Positions 24,583 to 26,258 of a stretch of DNA of 26,258 bases are shown one piece after another (position 1 is the stretch's first letter; every line of letters begins with the position of its first letter). Origin of the DNA: Nitrospirota bacterium (GTDB taxonomy: Bacteria; Nitrospirota; Nitrospiria; Nitrospirales; Nitrospiraceae); NCBI GenBank assembly GCA_016201805.1, contig JACQCB010000047.1:1-26258 (forward strand). Reading direction: 5' to 3'. Position numbers and translations under genes: made by a program. The notes below the pieces were generated by a model. The model had not been told where the DNA came from. It saw only the letters and a program-made list of their open reading frames with translations, and made no database searches.

Positions 24583-25214
24583 GTTGACACAAGTTTTACG
24601 GCCTGAATGAACGCCCGGACCTTCGCAGGGTCTTTCTTGCCGGGGCCGGCCTCCACTCCACTGCTCACATCCACCCCGTAGGGACGCACCTTCTCAACCG
24701 CCTCGCGAACGTTCTCCGCCGTCAGCCCGCCGGCCAGGAGGATTGGCGCGCTCTTGGCCACTTCCGCCGCCAGGGTCCAGTCCGCTCGTTCTCCGGTCCC
24801 GCCATAGGCCGTGGTCGAAAAAGCGTCCACGACGAATCCCCGCACCAGGGCCCGCCCCTTGTACTCGGCCAAGGCCAGCAAGGAGCCGCGGTCGCGCAGC
24901 CGAATCGCCTTGAGCACCGGCCGCCCCAGCGATTCGCAAGACGCAGCCGTTTCATCCCCGTGAAGCTGGGCCAGGGCCAAGCCGCAGTCGTCCATGAGGT
25001 CGCGTACTTTCTTCATGTCCTCGTTCACGAAGACGCCGACCGGCAGGACGAACGGAGGCAGCCCGGCCACGATGCGCTTCACCAGCCCTGCGTCCACGCA
25101 ACGCGGGCTCTTGGCCTGAAATACGAAGCCCAGCGCATCGGCCCCAGCCTCCACGGCGGCCTTGGCGTCCTCGACGCTCGTGATCCCGCAAATTTTGACT
25201 TTGATCGTACTCAT
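24579..25214 (-). CDS. trpF: Phosphoribosylanthranilate isomerase
   Basis: TrpF converts phosphoribosylanthranilate to its carboxyphenylamino-deoxyribulose phosphate, upstream of TrpC in tryptophan synthesis. The 211-aa protein is a stand-alone beta/alpha barrel, not fused to TrpC. The general-base cysteine is in VKICGIT (Cys9) and the general-acid aspartate in FVVDAF (Asp130). QLHGDE, LAGGLTAENV and the phosphate-binding VDVSSGVE are all present. I chose ATG 25214 because the protein then begins with the family start KVKICGIT, and because ATGA at 25211-25214 overlaps the methyltransferase stop; the open frame to 25412 is a shadow of that gene. The 3' end overlaps trpB as CTGA. Confidence 0.95.
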   Translation of the reverse strand: MSTIKVKICGITSVEDAKAAVEAGADALGFVFQAKSPRCVDAGLVKRIVAGLPPFVLPVGVFVNEDMKKVRDLMDDCGLALAQLHGDETAASCESLGRPVLKAIRLRDRGSLLALAEYKGRALVRGFVVDAFSTTAYGGTGERADWTLAAEVAKSAPILLAGGLTAENVREAVEKVRPYGVDVSSGVEAGPGKKDPAKVRAFIQAVKLVST

Positions 25215-26011
25215 TTCTCTGCGTAGCCGATGGCATCCACAAAGCTCTGCGCAAAGAGCACCGTGGGCCGGCCGGCCCACTGTCTGAGGGAACGGCACAG
25301 GCCGGCGACATCGCCTCGGTCGAGCCCCGGGCTTGACACCACTTGCCTTCCGACCCCCTCTTCGATTCTCTGGGCCAGGAGTTCGGCAACCAGAGACACG
25401 TCCTCGTAGCAATCATAGATCGCCGTCAGGCTGATACGGGAGAACCCCTCCTCCTGCAAGAAGCGTCCGAATTCGCGCCCGACATAGGGATTGCCGCCGT
25501 TTCTCTCCTGAACGGCCTTGTAAACTTCGATCGCTTTCTCGACTTCCGGGTCGCGCGGGGCCATGAGATTGCCGGACCAATCAGGGCTTGAAAGGGCGAC
25601 CAGCCCGTCGGGACGAAGCACGCGTCTGATTTCCTGCAAGGCCGCTTGCGGCTCGCCCAAATGCTCAAAGAGCGCATGGGAGAAGACCACATCGAAAGAG
25701 TTGTCTGGAAACGGGAGCTGATAGATGCTGGCGGCTTTCCACTCGATATTCGTCGCCCCCCGTTCCCGCGCTATCTGCTGAGCCGCCTCGAGCTGCGATT
25801 CTTCCAGGTCGATCCCGACAACTCGGCCCGGCGCCACAGCCTTTGCCAATCCGACGGTGATCGTACCTGGCCCACAGCCGCAATCCAGAAGGGTCATGCC
25901 TGGCTTGAGTCGCGGAAGAAGAAACGCGGCATCGCGCGCCGCATGACGCCGCATCATGTATCTCAGAGCCACGTCGCTGTAGCCGACCGTATACGTTTCT
26001 CGCTTGTCCAT
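25211..26011 (-). CDS. Class I SAM-dependent methyltransferase
   Basis: The product is 266 aa with a Rossmann-type methyltransferase fold. Motif I is LLDCGCGPGTITVGLA (41-56). The acidic end of strand 2 is VVGIDLEESQLEAA (64-77). FDVVFSHALFEHL (106-118) and EIRRVLRPDGLVAL follow, a pattern shared with UbiE/COQ5- and Methyltransf_11-type enzymes. Substrate cannot be told. I chose ATG 26011 because AGGGACG precedes it and the fold starts right after; the open frame to 26245 runs over the C-terminus of the upstream VOC-like gene in another frame. It overlaps trpF by 4 bp, so it is probably translated with the trp genes, although no tryptophan-pathway methyltransferase step is known to me. Confidence 0.87.
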   Translation of the reverse strand: MDKRETYTVGYSDVALRYMMRRHAARDAAFLLPRLKPGMTLLDCGCGPGTITVGLAKAVAPGRVVGIDLEESQLEAAQQIARERGATNIEWKAASIYQLPFPDNSFDVVFSHALFEHLGEPQAALQEIRRVLRPDGLVALSSPDWSGNLMAPRDPEVEKAIEVYKAVQERNGGNPYVGREFGRFLQEEGFSRISLTAIYDCYEDVSLVAELLAQRIEEGVGRQVVSSPGLDRGDVAGLCRSLRQWAGRPTVLFAQSFVDAIGYAEK

Positions 26012-26042
26012 CGTCCCTGCGACCCTGTCTGCAACGATCTTC

Positions 26043-26258
26043 CTAACGAGCCTGACAAAAACTGATCCGCGCGCCGTCCGTGTCCCGTGGAACCAGCACA
26101 CGCCCCAGCCCGCGAATGCCTTCATCGTAAAACGGGACGTCCCGCTCTTGCCAGTCGCGCGCGACACGCGCCAAGTCGTCGGTGGCCAAGGCCACCATCT
26201 GGACGCCGTCGCCGGAAAAGCTCGGCGAGAGATGAATTTCCCCACGCTGGAGAGAGAA
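26043..26258 (-). CDS. VOC/glyoxalase-like protein, C-terminal part (cut by window edge)
   Basis: An open frame enters from the right edge and ends with TAG at 26043-26045, giving 71 residues. The visible part reads RGEIHLSPSFSGDGVQMVAL..TDDL...ARDWQERDVPF, then GLGRVLVPRDTDGARISF. This fits the last beta-alpha-beta-beta-beta module of vicinal-oxygen-chelate proteins, where a helix after TDDL is followed by strands ending in a metal-binding or product-facing segment. The N-terminal part, and so the catalytic metal ligands, lies beyond the window. The stop is 31 bp upstream of the methyltransferase start on the same strand, suggesting one transcript. The family call is by pattern only and substrate is unknown. 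Confidence 0.6.
   Translation of the reverse strand, partial: FSLQRGEIHLSPSFSGDGVQMVALATDDLARVARDWQERDVPFYDEGIRGLGRVLVPRDTDGARISFCQAR

Noticed and set aside
23711..24592. 293-residue minus-strand frame starting at TTG 24592 over trpB
   Set aside because: It is out of frame with the conserved TrpB sequence and has no recognisable domain; TrpB motifs in the other frame are complete.

Overview
This window is bacterial chromosome with moderately high GC, dense genes and short gaps. It has AddAB rather than RecBCD, a TIGR04073 exosortase-associated protein, lgt, lnt and lol lipoprotein genes, and lolC/E-lolD next to prfB-lysS. That mix suggests a Gram-negative bacterium, probably of the Nitrospirota (Nitrospira-like). 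This is inference from gene content; no rRNA or other taxonomic marker is present.

Layout. 59-2262 is a complete 2.2-kb IS1-like insertion element with GGT/ACC ends, 16-bp inverted repeats and an 8-bp target duplication. It carries a DDE transposase, a P63C-domain gene and a tiny basic protein. It sits just upstream of lgt (2365-3177). 3249-11494 is a mostly minus-strand block: a zincin-like metallopeptidase, a TPR lipoprotein, addA and addB overlapping by 4 bp, a zinc-ribbon protein and a glutaredoxin-like protein. 11753-12795 holds a two-ACT-domain (GcvR-like) gene followed after 2 bp by def. A TIGR04073 gene on the minus strand diverges from lnt. Then come prfB (with the classical +1 programmed frameshift), lysS, lolC/E and lolD on the plus strand. 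19919-26258 is a minus-strand block read from the right edge: a VOC-like gene cut by the window edge, a methyltransferase, trpF, trpB, trpA and a triple-GAF HD-GYP phosphodiesterase. These genes are joined by 4-bp overlaps or short gaps.

How the genes work together. Lgt, Lnt and LolC/E-LolD cover the first and last maturation steps and the membrane release of lipoproteins; the signal peptidase II step is not in the window. PrfB, LysS and Def serve translation. AddAB processes double-strand breaks. TrpF, TrpB and TrpA make tryptophan from phosphoribosylanthranilate, except for the TrpC step, which is elsewhere.

The most unusual feature is a set of six intergenic arrays of degenerate 7-bp repeats, at about 3175-3248, 10934-11010, 11577-11685, 14992-15078, 16204-16288 and 23304-23388. 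Each has two facing arms that can fold into a hairpin. The heptamer differs from locus to locus, but the two arms at each locus match each other. Arrays contain the stop codons of lgt, lnt and prfB and abut the starts of addB and lysS. In the trpB-trpA gap, one array has become the predicted N-terminus of TrpA. Two further points are a probable CTG start for trpB, forming a CTGA overlap with trpF, and two mutually overlapping divergent promoters inside the insertion element. No tRNA, rRNA or CRISPR array was seen, and no stretch over 300 bases lacks a gene; the longest gap is 11495-11752.
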